A stretch of 64,000 nt of DNA from Phymatolithon calcareum (lineage: Eukaryota > Rhodophyta > Florideophyceae > Hapalidiales): NCBI GenBank assembly GCA_977006965.1, contig OZ345358.1:2046001-2110000 (forward strand). Reading direction: 5' to 3'. The translations under genes and the position numbers were made by a program. Below, in pieces: positions 41,560 to 51,872 of this stretch. The notes under the pieces are model-generated. The model saw only the letters and a list, made by a program, of their open reading frames with translations, was not told the DNA's origin and did no database searches. The stretch's first letter is position 1; each line of letters begins with the position of its first letter.

Positions 41560-43536
41560 ATGACAATCTTCGATCAGCAAGTTTTATTGCTCGTCGCAGC
41601 ATGCATTGCATTAATGCACGAGGGGCACTCCACATTGCTGCCAATTGCATCCCGGTTCTCTCTTGTGAAGGCAACAGGCCGAACAGTTTTCACGAGCTCG
41701 TACATGCGAAGTGCCGACGCCCATTACTACGTTGCTGGACACACGGTCAGTACTGTCACGTCGGGGCCCACAAACACAGATAATACCGGTCGGCCGTTTA
41801 TAGAAAAACATCTTCTAAGCAAGGACAACTACGTCTGGCGCTACGCAATCGACGCAAACAATACTCGTATTTCCTCTATGGCGTCGAATGCGCGCGGAAC
41901 GTCCATGTTTGTTGCGGGACATTCGCATGAGCTTGGCACGGATGGCAATTTTGTTCAAAGACTGTTCTTGGCTGAAATCAATACTGGATGGACTGGTCCC
42001 AAATTGGGCAAAGTTGTTGTCGGAGAGCCAGTGGCTTTCTTGCGAGTTAATAAGATTGTTGCCGAGGGCGCTTATGTCTTTTTGTGCGGTCGATCCGTTG
42101 GACTTGGAAACTCGAGCTTTAGCGGCTCATATGCGCTCATGTATAGCTCGTCGCTCAGTCTCAAGTGGAGAGCACAGAGTGAAGGTGGCAGCTCACGCGC
42201 ATTCTGCTCGGATATTTTGCTCTCCCGCGGCGCTACGACAGCGTACAAATTGGTTACTAAATTTGACCTTAAATCTGACAAGGAGAGAACACATGGGTAC
42301 GTCCAAGTTTTCGGGCCTCCTACCGGAAGGGAGTTGTGGTCTGTAGCTCTTAAACCGGAAGCTGTTAAGCAACTGGCTTTTCTGCCGAATATTGCCAGCG
42401 ATACCGTGCAGGCTACTAACGGTTCGTCTGGAACGGAACATAACCTTTCGCTGGAAAAGTTGTTGGAGATCGATTCTGCTCTATTTGTATCTGTGAGGAT
42501 CTCTTTAGCGCGAGACAAATCATATGCGTACAATGTCATTCTCAAGATGAGCAGTGAGACAGGGCTTGTCCTATGGGCACAGGCGATTTTGCTGCCTCCG
42601 ACTTACAAACACAGTATGGGATACATCCGACCTGCGGGAATTGTACATGCAGCTGACGATTACATCTACACCCTATCCCGCTACCGTGACGTATCCTATA
42701 CATACGCGAGTATTGCAGCTCGAGTGAGCATCTTTCAGGACTTTTCGGAGTCCAAGGATATTTCCAGTCCTCTTTGGCATTCAAACTCATCTGCATGCGC
42801 TACCGTTGGAGTTGTGTACAGCAACCTTCGTGGAACTATACTTGCCTTTGGTAAAAGCTCGCTGATCTCCAACTCAACTACCGCAAATGCGACATATGTT
42901 GAGCTGCCAATCGGACCCGCAACAAACAACGGCGCACATGTGCTTTGCCTCGGTTGCAATGGACCAGAGTTCGTGCATATTTGTTTTGACTTGGTAACCT
43001 CTAACGCAACGCTGCTGAGCCTCAATTCCACAAGAGAAATGCTTAGGGAAATGTTCCGTTTATATTCGTACCAGCTAACGCCTGAGGAAGGGACGGCTAA
43101 GAAGAACGGGGAAGAGGAGTCAAAAGACTATTGCGTTCTCTTGCGTGGCGAGGACCTAGGACGTTTACAACAGGAGCTGCAGTCAAGAATTAGAACGTTT
43201 GTCTTTGATCTTGGCGCAGATGGACGCAATGCAATCGAAAGACGCTTCAATGCCCCTCCTAAGACGATCTTTTTTCGTGGCAACAATCTAATGGTCAAGT
43301 CAAAGGGAATCATAAGCAAAAAGCAAGTCTCTAGCAAAAGGCGGTCTCTGAAGGACATGGCGGACGATTTCATGCGAGACTTGACAATCGCCGGGATTTG
43401 CGCCGCGCTTGTCGGCACTTCACTTGTAATGTTGGCAATTATTTTTGGAAGAGTACTGGAGGCCCTAAAAAAGAAAAGGAGTGGATCGGGGAGTGTACAA
43501 GAGAACGAAAGAGAAGCGTCTCCAAAGCGCAGCTAG
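41560..43536 (+). CDS. Secreted/type I membrane glycoprotein, possible beta-propeller ectodomain
   Basis: Uninterrupted frame. I prefer the ATG at 41560 because it gives a good signal peptide (MTIFDQQVLLLVAACIALMHEG); an in-frame ATG at 41476 would add 28 polar residues. The ectodomain has repeated short beta-rich segments (SYMRSADAHYYVAGHTVS, GTSMFVAGHSHELGTDGN, AYVFLCGRSVGLGNSSFSG) that look like propeller blades, many N-x-S/T sites, and scattered cysteines. Near the C-terminus about 21 hydrophobic residues (IAGICAALVGTSLVMLAIIF) precede a basic, Ser-rich cytosolic tail. No named family is recognised; a cell-surface or wall-sensing role is a guess. The neighbours are transposons, so context does not help. 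Confidence 0.8.
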   Translation: MTIFDQQVLLLVAACIALMHEGHSTLLPIASRFSLVKATGRTVFTSSYMRSADAHYYVAGHTVSTVTSGPTNTDNTGRPFIEKHLLSKDNYVWRYAIDANNTRISSMASNARGTSMFVAGHSHELGTDGNFVQRLFLAEINTGWTGPKLGKVVVGEPVAFLRVNKIVAEGAYVFLCGRSVGLGNSSFSGSYALMYSSSLSLKWRAQSEGGSSRAFCSDILLSRGATTAYKLVTKFDLKSDKERTHGYVQVFGPPTGRELWSVALKPEAVKQLAFLPNIASDTVQATNGSSGTEHNLSLEKLLEIDSALFVSVRISLARDKSYAYNVILKMSSETGLVLWAQAILLPPTYKHSMGYIRPAGIVHAADDYIYTLSRYRDVSYTYASIAARVSIFQDFSESKDISSPLWHSNSSACATVGVVYSNLRGTILAFGKSSLISNSTTANATYVELPIGPATNNGAHVLCLGCNGPEFVHICFDLVTSNATLLSLNSTREMLREMFRLYSYQLTPEEGTAKKNGEEESKDYCVLLRGEDLGRLQQELQSRIRTFVFDLGADGRNAIERRFNAPPKTIFFRGNNLMVKSKGIISKKQVSSKRRSLKDMADDFMRDLTIAGICAALVGTSLVMLAIIFGRVLEALKKKRSGSGSVQENEREASPKRS

Positions 43537-43749
43537 TACACAATAGTGAATGAACTAATCTTCCGCGCCACTTCATCAACACTCCTGATTTCTTCCTATA
43601 CGGAGCAGAATCCCCCAAATGTCCGCTTTTTTAAGCTTGTTCGCAATTAGAGTTCGGCGCCACGTTGCACATGCTCGAGAGTAACTCAGCTAAATTTTTG
43701 GTTATGTACGCTATTCGAAGTGTGATACATAATCAAAAATTATTTTAGA

Positions 43750-44450
43750 GCAAACTCGCTAATACATGGCCATAAAAATGGGGAGAATTCGCTAAATAGA
43801 CGCCAATTGCCAAATCTGCTACTCACCGTTAGCCAAACGTACTACTCATCCGTTTCTCAAGCTGCTTGTGGAGCTGGAGTTCATCGGAAGTGGCACGCTG
43901 AGCTGTGTTTTTCGCAGAGAAGAGACACCATTCAATGTGACAATTAGCAGAAACTACGGCGCTACATGCTCTTGTAGCCACTTTGAAGAACACCAACGGC
44001 CATGCAGCCACGTCGTTGCTGCAGTTTTGCACGCTTCTAGGCGCTTGGTGCAGCATCGGTTCGCGTTCGACGCGTGGAACAAGCACTTGTTCGGGGACGT
44101 ACGGATGTTGAGAGCGTGGGCCAAGAAACACGAGGATAGAATCACGCATGTTGCAGTCACTAGTGACTAGCTTGTACGGGATGATTTGGTGCCCTTGACC
44201 GTGTGGCTAAGCCGGACCGCAAGCGCAAGAATCCCTACTTGCTGTCCGAAATGAGGGCTCGTCACTGCTCCTCGTGCGGACACACCGGCCATTTCTCGCA
44301 TACATACGGTAGACCAAACCTCCACAACCTTGTCGAGGAGAAGTGAAAACACATCGAAAAAGTGGCTTCTTACCGACTGCGATGACGGAGATGTTACTTG
44401 CGACGAGGGGATAAATTTTACTTTCTCATAGCTTACTCTGAGAAACAGAT
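43750..44450 (+). mobile_element. Fragment of a diverged SWIM-type MULE
   Basis: Begins near sequence like the family's internal terminus (CATGGCCATAAAAATGGGG, GAATTCGCTAAATAGACG) and then carries the SWIM region. The right terminus is not found, so it is truncated. It is clearly older or from another subfamily than the three 1.4-kb copies. Confidence 0.5.
43868..44170 (+). pseudogene. SWIM zinc-finger remnant of a MULE transposase
   Basis: About 100 codons: MELEFIGSGTLSCVFRREET, then the SWIM ligands CSCSHFEEHQRPCSHV, then AFDAWNKHLFGDVRMLRAWA. The zinc-knuckle part continues in another frame (SSCGHTGHFSHTYGRPN near 44260-44330) and is better preserved here than in the other copies. No catalytic domain. 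Confidence 0.6.
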
Positions 44451-45203
44451 GAGTAGTATGTTCGGCTTCGCGGAACGTGGAACCTCCACGCTTGCTCCGG
44501 GTGGAATCGAGTTTTCGAGCGGTAGGCAGAGAAGAAGGAGTGCTTTCCTAATTACCTCGCAGAAATAACGATCTGCCGTCATCTAAGTAGAAGTTAATTA
44601 AGAATAAAAGCGCTGCCTTGCGAACCCCACGAGGGGACAAAGCAAGTGACATGACAGTATGTTCGGCTTAGGGTGAGTATGAGAGTACATTTTGCTAGGG
44701 GTGTATGTTTAGTGATTTTCCTCGTTTGTTTATGTGGTTGCTCGAAAATTGTAAATTTTTGAATTCTCATCCGCCTTGCCTACTGTGTTTTACAGTTATG
44801 TTCATTTTTTACTGGGTCTGTATGTATACAATATATGTATGAGCTGACAGTGAGCCAAAGTGCGCTCGAGATATGACAGCCGATGCGGAGAAGGGAATTA
44901 AAGTCAATCCTCTCTAGGTGAAACATGGCGGTAAAGCATTTGGTTTGGACTTCAAGCGGTTTTGTAGTTGAGGAGGGGATATCAAATTGCACAAATTACA
45001 GTACTCCTGGCAAAGCGTTAAACTTCGAAGATGTCCCGACGCTTTTCAATACGTAATTCTCTAGAGAATCACGTACTGTATCCCGCGAGCGGATGTTTTT
45101 TTGCAACTGTATAGTTGTTTATTTGAAAGCCCTCATTAACACAGCTAAGACTGTACGGAAACAGCTTTTCGTAACTTGTTCATTCTAGTATATCGCCTCG
45201 TCC
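44451..45203. other. Short intergenic region
   Basis: No gene seen. The phrase GTATGTTCGGCTT occurs twice about 200 bp apart (44457 and 44657). T-rich DNA around 45090-45125 is followed by TTATTTGAAAGCCCTCATTA, loosely like the T-rich stretch at 40712-40780. Confidence 0.3.
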
Positions 45204-45608
45204 CTAATACGGGGACTCGTCGTTTTCCATATTGTCAATTATGGTGACGCTATAGAGTAGTATGGAGTCTAATGCCTTTTCCGTTCTTATCATTTCTCCG
45301 GAGTCCAGTTCATACTTTGCTAGGTTCATGCGTATGGTCTCCAGGTGGCGCTCAGCTGCCGTTCCGAATGTATTCGATATTAGCGTCGTGCTCAATTGAG
45401 AGAACCTTCCGTTTGCGTATTTTATGGCCAGCTGTCGATGTCTCACCTTGGTAAACCTGAGGATGGCCGGGATCTCATCCGGTTTGTCGTACGGTATTTT
45501 CCTCTTTCTTCTTGCTTCGAGCCTCGTGCCTTCTTTTGCGAACAGTATTCGTCGAAGTTGGCCTGGAGATATCCCTTCCTGCATATGTCCGCGAGCGGAT
45601 GTGCCCAT
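45204..45608 (-). CDS. Hypothetical basic/helical protein, 134 aa
   Basis: Open from an ATG at 45608 to TAA at 45204. The composition is protein-like, with a basic first half (RLEARRKRKIPYDKPDE) and a helical acidic end (MNLAKYELDSGEMIRTEKALDSIL). The frame remains open upstream into the MULE terminus at 45645, only 36 bp away, so the transposon may have cut off an original 5' part. No family recognised; possibly a relic of another transposon. Confidence 0.35.
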   Translation of the reverse strand: MGTSARGHMQEGISPGQLRRILFAKEGTRLEARRKRKIPYDKPDEIPAILRFTKVRHRQLAIKYANGRFSQLSTTLISNTFGTAAERHLETIRMNLAKYELDSGEMIRTEKALDSILLYSVTIIDNMENDESPY

Positions 45609-45821
45609 CGAAAAGGTGCTGGAAGCTGAGATACGTATAAATTCGAGGAAATTCACTACATGGCCACCAAAAATTGGCAAAATTCACTACATGGCCATCT
45701 CTAGCCATATCTACTACTCACCCCTAACCAAGAGTACGATCATAACTCACTCTAGCCAAAACTACTACTCATCCGTTTGTCAAAGCAATCTATGGGACAG
45801 TAAAATTTATTACGCGCGCTA

Positions 45822-46198
45822 CTCTCTACGCTTTAGATCCCCGTCGCAAGTAGCATCTCCGTCATCGCAGGCGGTAAGGTCGATAATCATGGACTGACCC
45901 GCTTTGTCGATATGTGTTCGTTTCGCCTCGACGACGTTGTGGATGTTGGGTCTCCCGCATGCTTGCGAAAAGTGACGAGTGTTTCCGCACGAGCAGTGAC
46001 GGGCCCTCATTTCGGACGGCAAGTAGGGCTTCTTTCGCTTGCGGCCCGGCTTAGCCACATGGTCAAACGGCACCAAATGATCCTGTCCGAGCTGGTCTCC
46101 AGTGCCTGCAACACGCGTGATACTGCCCGCATGCTGTTTGGCCCACGTTCTGAACATCCATACGTCCCCGAAGCAGTGCTTGTTCCACGGGTCGAACG
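45822..46198 (-). pseudogene. MULE transposase C-terminal tail, cut by hAT insertion
   Basis: The minus strand reads AFDPWNKHCFGDVWMFRTWAKQ..., a Lys/Arg-rich part, then the Cys/His cluster (CSCGNTRHFSQAC) and the acidic tail DLTACDDGDATCD shared by all copies. The preceding SWIM finger lies on the other side of the hAT, around 48500-48700, where it is degraded. Confidence 0.6.
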
Positions 46199-48491
46199 CA
46201 GGCATTGGGAGCAACATGTTTCACTTTATTGGAGCGTGTAGTAATAGAGTTCCATTATGTTGCAATAGTTTGGGGACAGAACCATTATGTTGCAACAGAT
46301 TGACAACGGCCATTAGTAATGCAATAGTGTTGGTTGGTAATGGGGAGTCATTAGACATCTACGGCAAGTCTAAGAGAATTTGCTGCTCGGCATCTTCACT
46401 TAGGCGTTCAACAGTTCGGGGGCTGTCCTTGTTTGACATTGCAGTCACGACTGTACCTACGTCCCAATAGTGTCGATTCACTTTGAGGAACAAAAGAGAT
46501 TCAAATAGCAATGGAGTTATCCTCTGCCGATTTTCGGCAAGTATTCCACCCGCCAGAGAAAAAAACCTCTCGATTTGAGCCGTGGAGCCGAGAATAAAGC
46601 GCAAGTTCATATACGAATGCACCGGTTCCTTGCGTTGACGCTTTCTTGTCTTGAATATGTCGGACATAGAAAGCGTGCTAACATCTTCATCGCTGTTTAC
46701 ATCCGCGCTTTGTTCGACAGTTAGCTTCAGATGCTCGCACGGAGCACGTTCGTCGTCGGTCATGTTCTCAATCTCATTTCTTTGTATCTTGATGACACCT
46801 GATTCAAAGAGTGAGTCCGGGGAATGGACAGAAAAAGCTTGGTATGTTCGTCGGTCAACAATCATCCATACAATGGAGCGTCAGCATTATCTTTCTGCAT
46901 TGCGATAGTTGTAGTCAATGTATCGAACAAGAAACGACACTCTTGGAGTGTAGCATGTTTCGCCTGTAGAGCCGTTGTCACAGTGTCAATTTGCTTCAGC
47001 TGCCTTGCCAACTTACTACATTGCACGTGAAAACGCGGTGTACGGGAAATAGTAAGCTCCAAACCATCAGTATCTGCCACTTCTTCGAGCTCTTCCCGGA
47101 TAAGATTGAAACGGTTGAGCATAGCAAACATACCCGACCATCTTGTCGCGCAAGGTAGAATAGGAGACAGGCTTGTGAGCCGATGAAGCATTGCGCGGTT
47201 CTTTATGCTTCCCTTGCATTCGCGCATCGTCGTGCCAACATCTTCTAGTGTTCGCTTAGTTGTTTGCGAAGACAACATCCGGTTCACGTCGAGCGCCAGT
47301 TTGTGATTGCAGCACCCAACGTGCGGAATTTCCATCTTTCTCGCGATAGACTTGTTGAGCGCGCAGCTATCGCCAATTTGACACACTTCCCACTGGTGTA
47401 CATCAACGTGGAAGAAGTTAAAAATGTGTTCCAGCTGGCGGATATGCGTTGTCGCATCAAACGCAATGGCATGCGCGGATTCAATTTCGCATTCTTCGTC
47501 ACGATGAGCAATAGGTGACAACGACCGCAAAGGCGTGGAAATTTCGTCATGCTGCACTTCTTCACCATCCACCATGCGCGTAACCTCTTTCATGAAATGA
47601 GCGTAGATTCCGAGGTAGTGTGAGCCACTCTTAGTCCATGCATCATGCATGACTGCACTACGAGTGCCCTTCATCTCATTTCGAATGGCCAACTCCACAA
47701 GCTCGACTAGGTTGAAAATAGTTGTACGGAGAGATTTCAACGAAATGAACGTTTCAAATCCGCAGAATTCACGTACTTTCTCGTTCTCGACGTACTAAAT
47801 CGGCAGAGAAAGCGCAATAATGAAGTCCAGGTATCGGTACATAGACTTTTCGCGCGCGGTCGTGGATAGAGATGTCTCAAAGTACGACGAAATCACCCCG
47901 TTACAGCCGTTACGCCCGCCAACAGTAACAGTCGAGTGATAAATGTTCAGTAACTGATCTTCATTGCCACCTGCAACTGAGGATAGCAAATGAGAATAAG
48001 GCGTACCCCAACCCCGTCCCTTGGGAAACGTCACCTGCGGTGTGGTGTTTTTGCAGTTTTGTCCACGTGGGCATGTGTACACAAAACAAGGAACATCCAG
48101 CTGGTCAGGTTGGCCTGTTCGGCGGGAAGTGATTGTCTTCACGGTATCGTCGTTCTTCTTCATAAGCGCCTTGACAACAGACTGCGGTTTAGGCTTCGGT
48201 GCCATTCTTGGAACGGACAGAATCGTCGCAGTAGCGTGGTAGGGAGTCGTCGTTCTGTTCACAGATAGACACCAATTTGACGATGGGAGAAAAGATGGTC
48301 GGGTAGACTTCACAAATACCTCTACGTAATAGTCGTACTCAGCTAGGATGATCTTCATTTTACAGTCAATATATGCTTCATAGTCGGTCACGAAACATTA
48401 CGTATTGCAATACCACGAACAGAACCATTACTGTTGCATTACCAACATGTTGCATTATATTGCATTAACAGTATGTTGCTCCCAATGCTTG
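46199..48491 (-). mobile_element. hAT transposon with 8-bp target duplication
   Basis: 2293 bp with inverted ends CAGGCATTGGGAGCAACAT and CAAGCATTGGGAGCAACAT, inside the perfect 8-bp duplication GTCGAACG (46191-46198 and 48492-48499). The family is confirmed by transposase sequence on the minus strand. It inserted in the MULE just before the SWIM finger. Confidence 0.93.
46359..48205 (-). pseudogene. hAT transposase (one stop, one frame change)
   Basis: Start ATG 48205 (MAPKPKPQSVVKAL). A Cys/His-rich N-terminal finger follows (CFVYTCPRGQNCKN...PYSHLL, BED-like), then the catalytic region with HDAWTKSGSHYLGIYAHF, the CCNHKLALDV segment, and the C-terminal dimerisation domain (STAQIERFFSLAGGILAENR...LLFESLLFLKVNRHYW). 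A TAG at about 47795 interrupts the sequence between SLPI and YVEN, where the relative at 51162-51872 reads SLPITYVEN. A frame change at 46862-46865 separates the last third. Inactive unless spliced or suppressed. Confidence 0.85.
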
Positions 48492-49006
48492 GTCGAACGA
48501 CACCCGATGTTGCACCAAGCGCCTGGAAGCGTACAAATGTGCAGCGACGACGTGGCTACATGTCCTTAGGGCTCTCCAAGGCAACGAAAGGTGAATGTAG
48601 TGCGGTAGTCACTACTAGCTGCCACATAGAATGGTGTGTTTCTTTGATGCGAACAACACAGCTGAGCGCGCCACTTTCGATGCCCTCGGGCTCCACAAAC
48701 AGCTTCTCCGCTCGGACGACTTTTTCCTGGTGCTTTTCGTGTTGTAGGATATCACGACCTTGACAACGTCGTCAAAGCTTGATCCAGCGTAGACGCCCAC
48801 CTGTAGAACGAGCCTCTTCTTTCCATGATTTCGGAGTTGTTACTGCGGGAGTGTTGTGTATTGAGCGTTGCAGAGGAACACGACAACGTGGTTACAGAGC
48901 GCCGTCGTATTCGTAACGGATTAGTAGTATATTTGGCTAGAGATGGCCATGTAGTGAATTTTGCCAATTTTTGGTGGCCATGTAGTGAATTTCCTCGTAT
49001 AAATTC

Positions 49007-49231
49007 ATTGCAGGCGACGTGCTTGCAACAGATGACAACTTCTCATGAAAAATAATATATCAAAAATATATTACAAATACAAGATAGCTCTGCAGATTCG
49101 TGCACTATTGCAGGTTGCAACAAAACGTAAATTTTATAAAATTTTAAGCTTGTACGAAGCTCTTCGAACAGTTTTCGATGCCTTAGTACAGGTTTTGTAG
49201 TTACAGTGGTTGCAGATAGAGGGGTTTGACT
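49007..49231. other. Spacer right of the MULE
   Basis: AT-rich DNA between the MULE target duplication and the Copia relic. No feature seen. Confidence 0.4.
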
Positions 49232-49790
49232 CTATGAGCCAACATCCTGGGCCAGATCGAGCGTTGGCGCGCACCGGATCGGGCTTGAATCGTGGAGCTC
49301 GGCCAGTCGTGTTCGCGCTAGCGCCTTGGTCATGATGGCAGCGAGGAAGTCTCCGAGTGTATGGATGGGAGAAATTGCTTCATGCTGGACTTGTTCCCGA
49401 AGGTAATGGTGAAGGATATGGATTTATTTTTTGCGTTTCGTTGGTGCGGAATTTTTTGCTGATTGCACTGCAGCCTGATTGATCATTTCGAGGGCAGCAT
49501 GTGCGGACTGCACTAATGAAATCTCGCGGAGGAGTCGGCAGAGCCACAAGGTCTGTCTGGGTGTATTTCTAGCGGCTATGTGCTTCGCTTCAGTTGTAAT
49601 GAGTACTGTGGTCATGCTTCGCCGTGAGCGCCATGAGATCACATTGGCTCCAAGAGAGATGTTGCTGACACATACATGTCGATTTCTGTATGTTCTGACC
49701 TCCAGCGAACTCTGAGACACTATGAGCTTTTAAGATGACAGTCGGAGCAGTATACCTGGCCAGAGGGTATTGTGTGTGGAACATATCGTA
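49232..49790 (-). pseudogene. Relic of a second Copia family: RNase H and C-terminus
   Basis: The minus strand reads HSVSEFAGGQNIQKST, then in a shifted frame ANVISWRSRRSMTTVLITTE, WLCRLLREISLVQSAHAALE and NQAAVQSAKNSAPTKRKK, and after another frame change HHYLREQVQHEAISPIHTLG and IMTKALARTRLAEL. These are the classic conserved blocks of plant-type Copia RNase H and its C-terminal region. The sequence is unrelated in detail to the element at 24850-32218. At least two frameshifts; no LTRs found. Confidence 0.75.
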
Positions 49791-50459
49791 CAAAATGCTG
49801 CATTACGCATCAGTAGCGCATTGTGGAGGTTAACATTTATCGTGTGAGTTGTCCAGTGACGTAAGAAAGGTCAGGACAGGTGGAAGCCGAATATTGTAGT
49901 ATGCCTGTGGTAAGTGCGGCGATGTTGTTCGCAGATTTCTTCGTGCGGCTCGATTGAATTCAGTTTTTGACCGGAGAGGTACAACGTGGGTTTCGGGGAG
50001 CACGCGGTCATTCTAAGGTTTTTCAATAGGACACGGAAATTTCCGGGCTCTGTGTGCGTCATGATAGATTTTACTTTTCGCGGGAAATTTTCCATCCGAT
50101 AATCTATACTGTATCGCATATTTCTTCGCGAAGTCATTTTTCAGTAAAGCACATACCACCTCTGTGTTCGCGCCAGCGCAAAAAAGGTAAAATCTTTACT
50201 TCAAGAACGGAGATATGTTTGCCGTCTGTTGTCGTCTTATTTGACTGTTTCATATTCATGTATCTGCTAGTGTCTGCAAAAACGTTTTGTATAGTATATG
50301 ATTTGCGTGCCCGGGGTGTACCGTAGATATTTCGACAGATTAACGCGAAGTTATCGGGCTCTTTGCTTGTGCCGTCGGAAGGACGGCGGTATGTTCATGT
50401 ACAGGGCAGCTGGAAATTCCAGTGGTTCGTGAAGGAACGCACTTTTGATGCCAATTTAT
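49791..50459. other. Region without recognised genes
   Basis: Short open frames only. The stretch just left of the LINE relic (50345-50460) may be its upstream part, but no conserved motif is readable. Confidence 0.3.
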
Positions 50460-50865
50460 TTAGCAGGCCAGTTTTCGTGAGATTCTAGGACAAATGCGAG
50501 CTTTATAGAGTCGTTTTATGCAGTGTACGACACAGCTTCATCCTGGCCTGACGATTGGAATAATGCGCTGGTGGTCCCGATATTCAAGAAAGGAGACCCG
50601 AGCTCCCCGAAAAGCTACAGGCCGATCTCACTATTATCACACGCTCGCAAAATATTTGAACCAGCAGTGGATAAACTGATCCCGAAGGAATACGCCTTCA
50701 ACAGATCACAAATGGGATTTCAGCATCGCAAAGGCACGGAAAGAGCCCTTCTCCGCTACACAGCGGCCGTAAGACAAGGAAGGAACACGAAAGCCGTTCT
50801 CGACTTGAAGTCAGCATATGATCGAGTCCCAAGAGAAGAGCTAATCAGGGCATGGGAGCAGTATA
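50460..50865 (+). pseudogene. Non-LTR (LINE) reverse transcriptase fragment
   Basis: The frame includes PDDWNNALVVPIFKKGDPSS, SYRPISLLSHARKIFE, QMGFQHRKGTERALLRYTAA and VLDLKSAYDRVPREEL, matching the first conserved blocks of RVT_1 of LINEs, including the first catalytic aspartate (LDLKSAYD). It breaks off after RAWEQY at about 50865 before the YADD region, and no start codon is present. 5' and 3' truncated. Confidence 0.85.
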
Positions 50866-51161
50866 CTGGTACTGCAATTTTCGGCAATATACTGCTATTT
50901 CCGTAAATTGGCCCGTCGTTTCCAATGGCAACGGAAACTGCTCCGTCGTAAACAATTGCAGTACGTATTGGCTAGCCGATCTGAGTTATATCTGTCGATA
51001 AGCGTACCACGCATCGATACAAACTCGCTGTTTTATTCTAGCTGTATGCGTCGTTTCCACGGTGGAACTGATGTCATAGTGGAAACAAAAGGGTAGAAAC
51101 TGAGTGGAAATTCCCGCATCGTTCACACCCCTCCTTCCGTGGTTGTACACTCGACCGACCG
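50866..51161. other. Possible 5' end of a truncated hAT element
   Basis: Separates the LINE fragment from a hAT transposase start. It probably contains the hAT 5' untranslated part, but I could not identify an inverted terminus or target duplication. Confidence 0.3.
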
Positions 51162-51872
51162 ATGGCCGCACGACTGAAGCGAGAACATGTCGTGAAAGCG
51201 CTCATGACACGAGAACCTGACACGGTGAAGAAGGTTACTTCGCGAAAAGTGAGCGCTCGCGAAATGAGTTGCTGGGTATACGCGTGCCCGAGAAAGAACC
51301 GTTGCAAAAACACCCCTCCGGTCGTATCTTTCGAGAAAGAAACTGGGTGGACAAACCCATACTCACATTTGATTTCTTGTGTTGCAACTGGCGATGAGGC
51401 CAAGTTGATGGAACTGTACCGCGTGAGTTCAACGATTTCACTGCAGGATGGAGAAGATGGACGAATTTCGTCGTACTTCGAGACGAACATATCTAGCACA
51501 GATCGCGAACGTGCTATGTTTCACTACATCGACATAATTGTCTCGCTCTCTCTCCCTATCACGTACGTCGAGAATGCTCGATTCCGAGACTTCAGCAAGT
51601 TCAGTGAGCGCATTTCGATCAAGGCGTTCCGGAAGACGGTGTTTAAGTTGGTGCAAATAGTTGAGATGGGAGTGAGAAAGGACTTGGAAGGAACAAGAGG
51701 CGCTCTGATGCATGATGCATGGACGAAGTCTCACTTTCTGGGAATATTTGCTGCGTTCGTGAAGAAGGTTGAATTCGTTGACGGTGGGCTTGCATCGTTT
51801 CGCGAGGAACTAGTTGATGGTGACCGTATTTCACAGAGAAAAAATGGTGCTCAGATGTTGAGAACACATTAA
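51162..51872 (+). pseudogene. hAT transposase N-terminal fragment, 236 codons
   Basis: ATG 51162 (MAARLKREHVVKALMTREPD). It aligns along its length with the N-terminal part of the hAT transposase at 46359-48205: the finger CWVYACPRKNRCKN...PYSHLISC, then SLPITYVENARFRDF and MHDAWTKSHFLGIFAAF. It ends in an unrelated short tail after FVDGG, so the catalytic core beyond and the dimerisation domain are missing. It is a different subfamily from the nested copy, clearly diverged. Confidence 0.8.

Larger units (their letters stand above)
45645..48996 (-). mobile_element. SWIM-type MULE with perfect 10-bp target duplication, interrupted by a hAT
   Basis: Termini GAGGAAATTCACTACATGG at both ends are inverted and match almost perfectly for about 60 bp. 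They are flanked by the perfect duplication GTATAAATTC (45635-45644 and 48997-49006), the length typical of Mutator elements. Removing the nested hAT leaves about 1.05 kb, again only the SWIM/zinc-knuckle end of a transposase. Confidence 0.92.
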
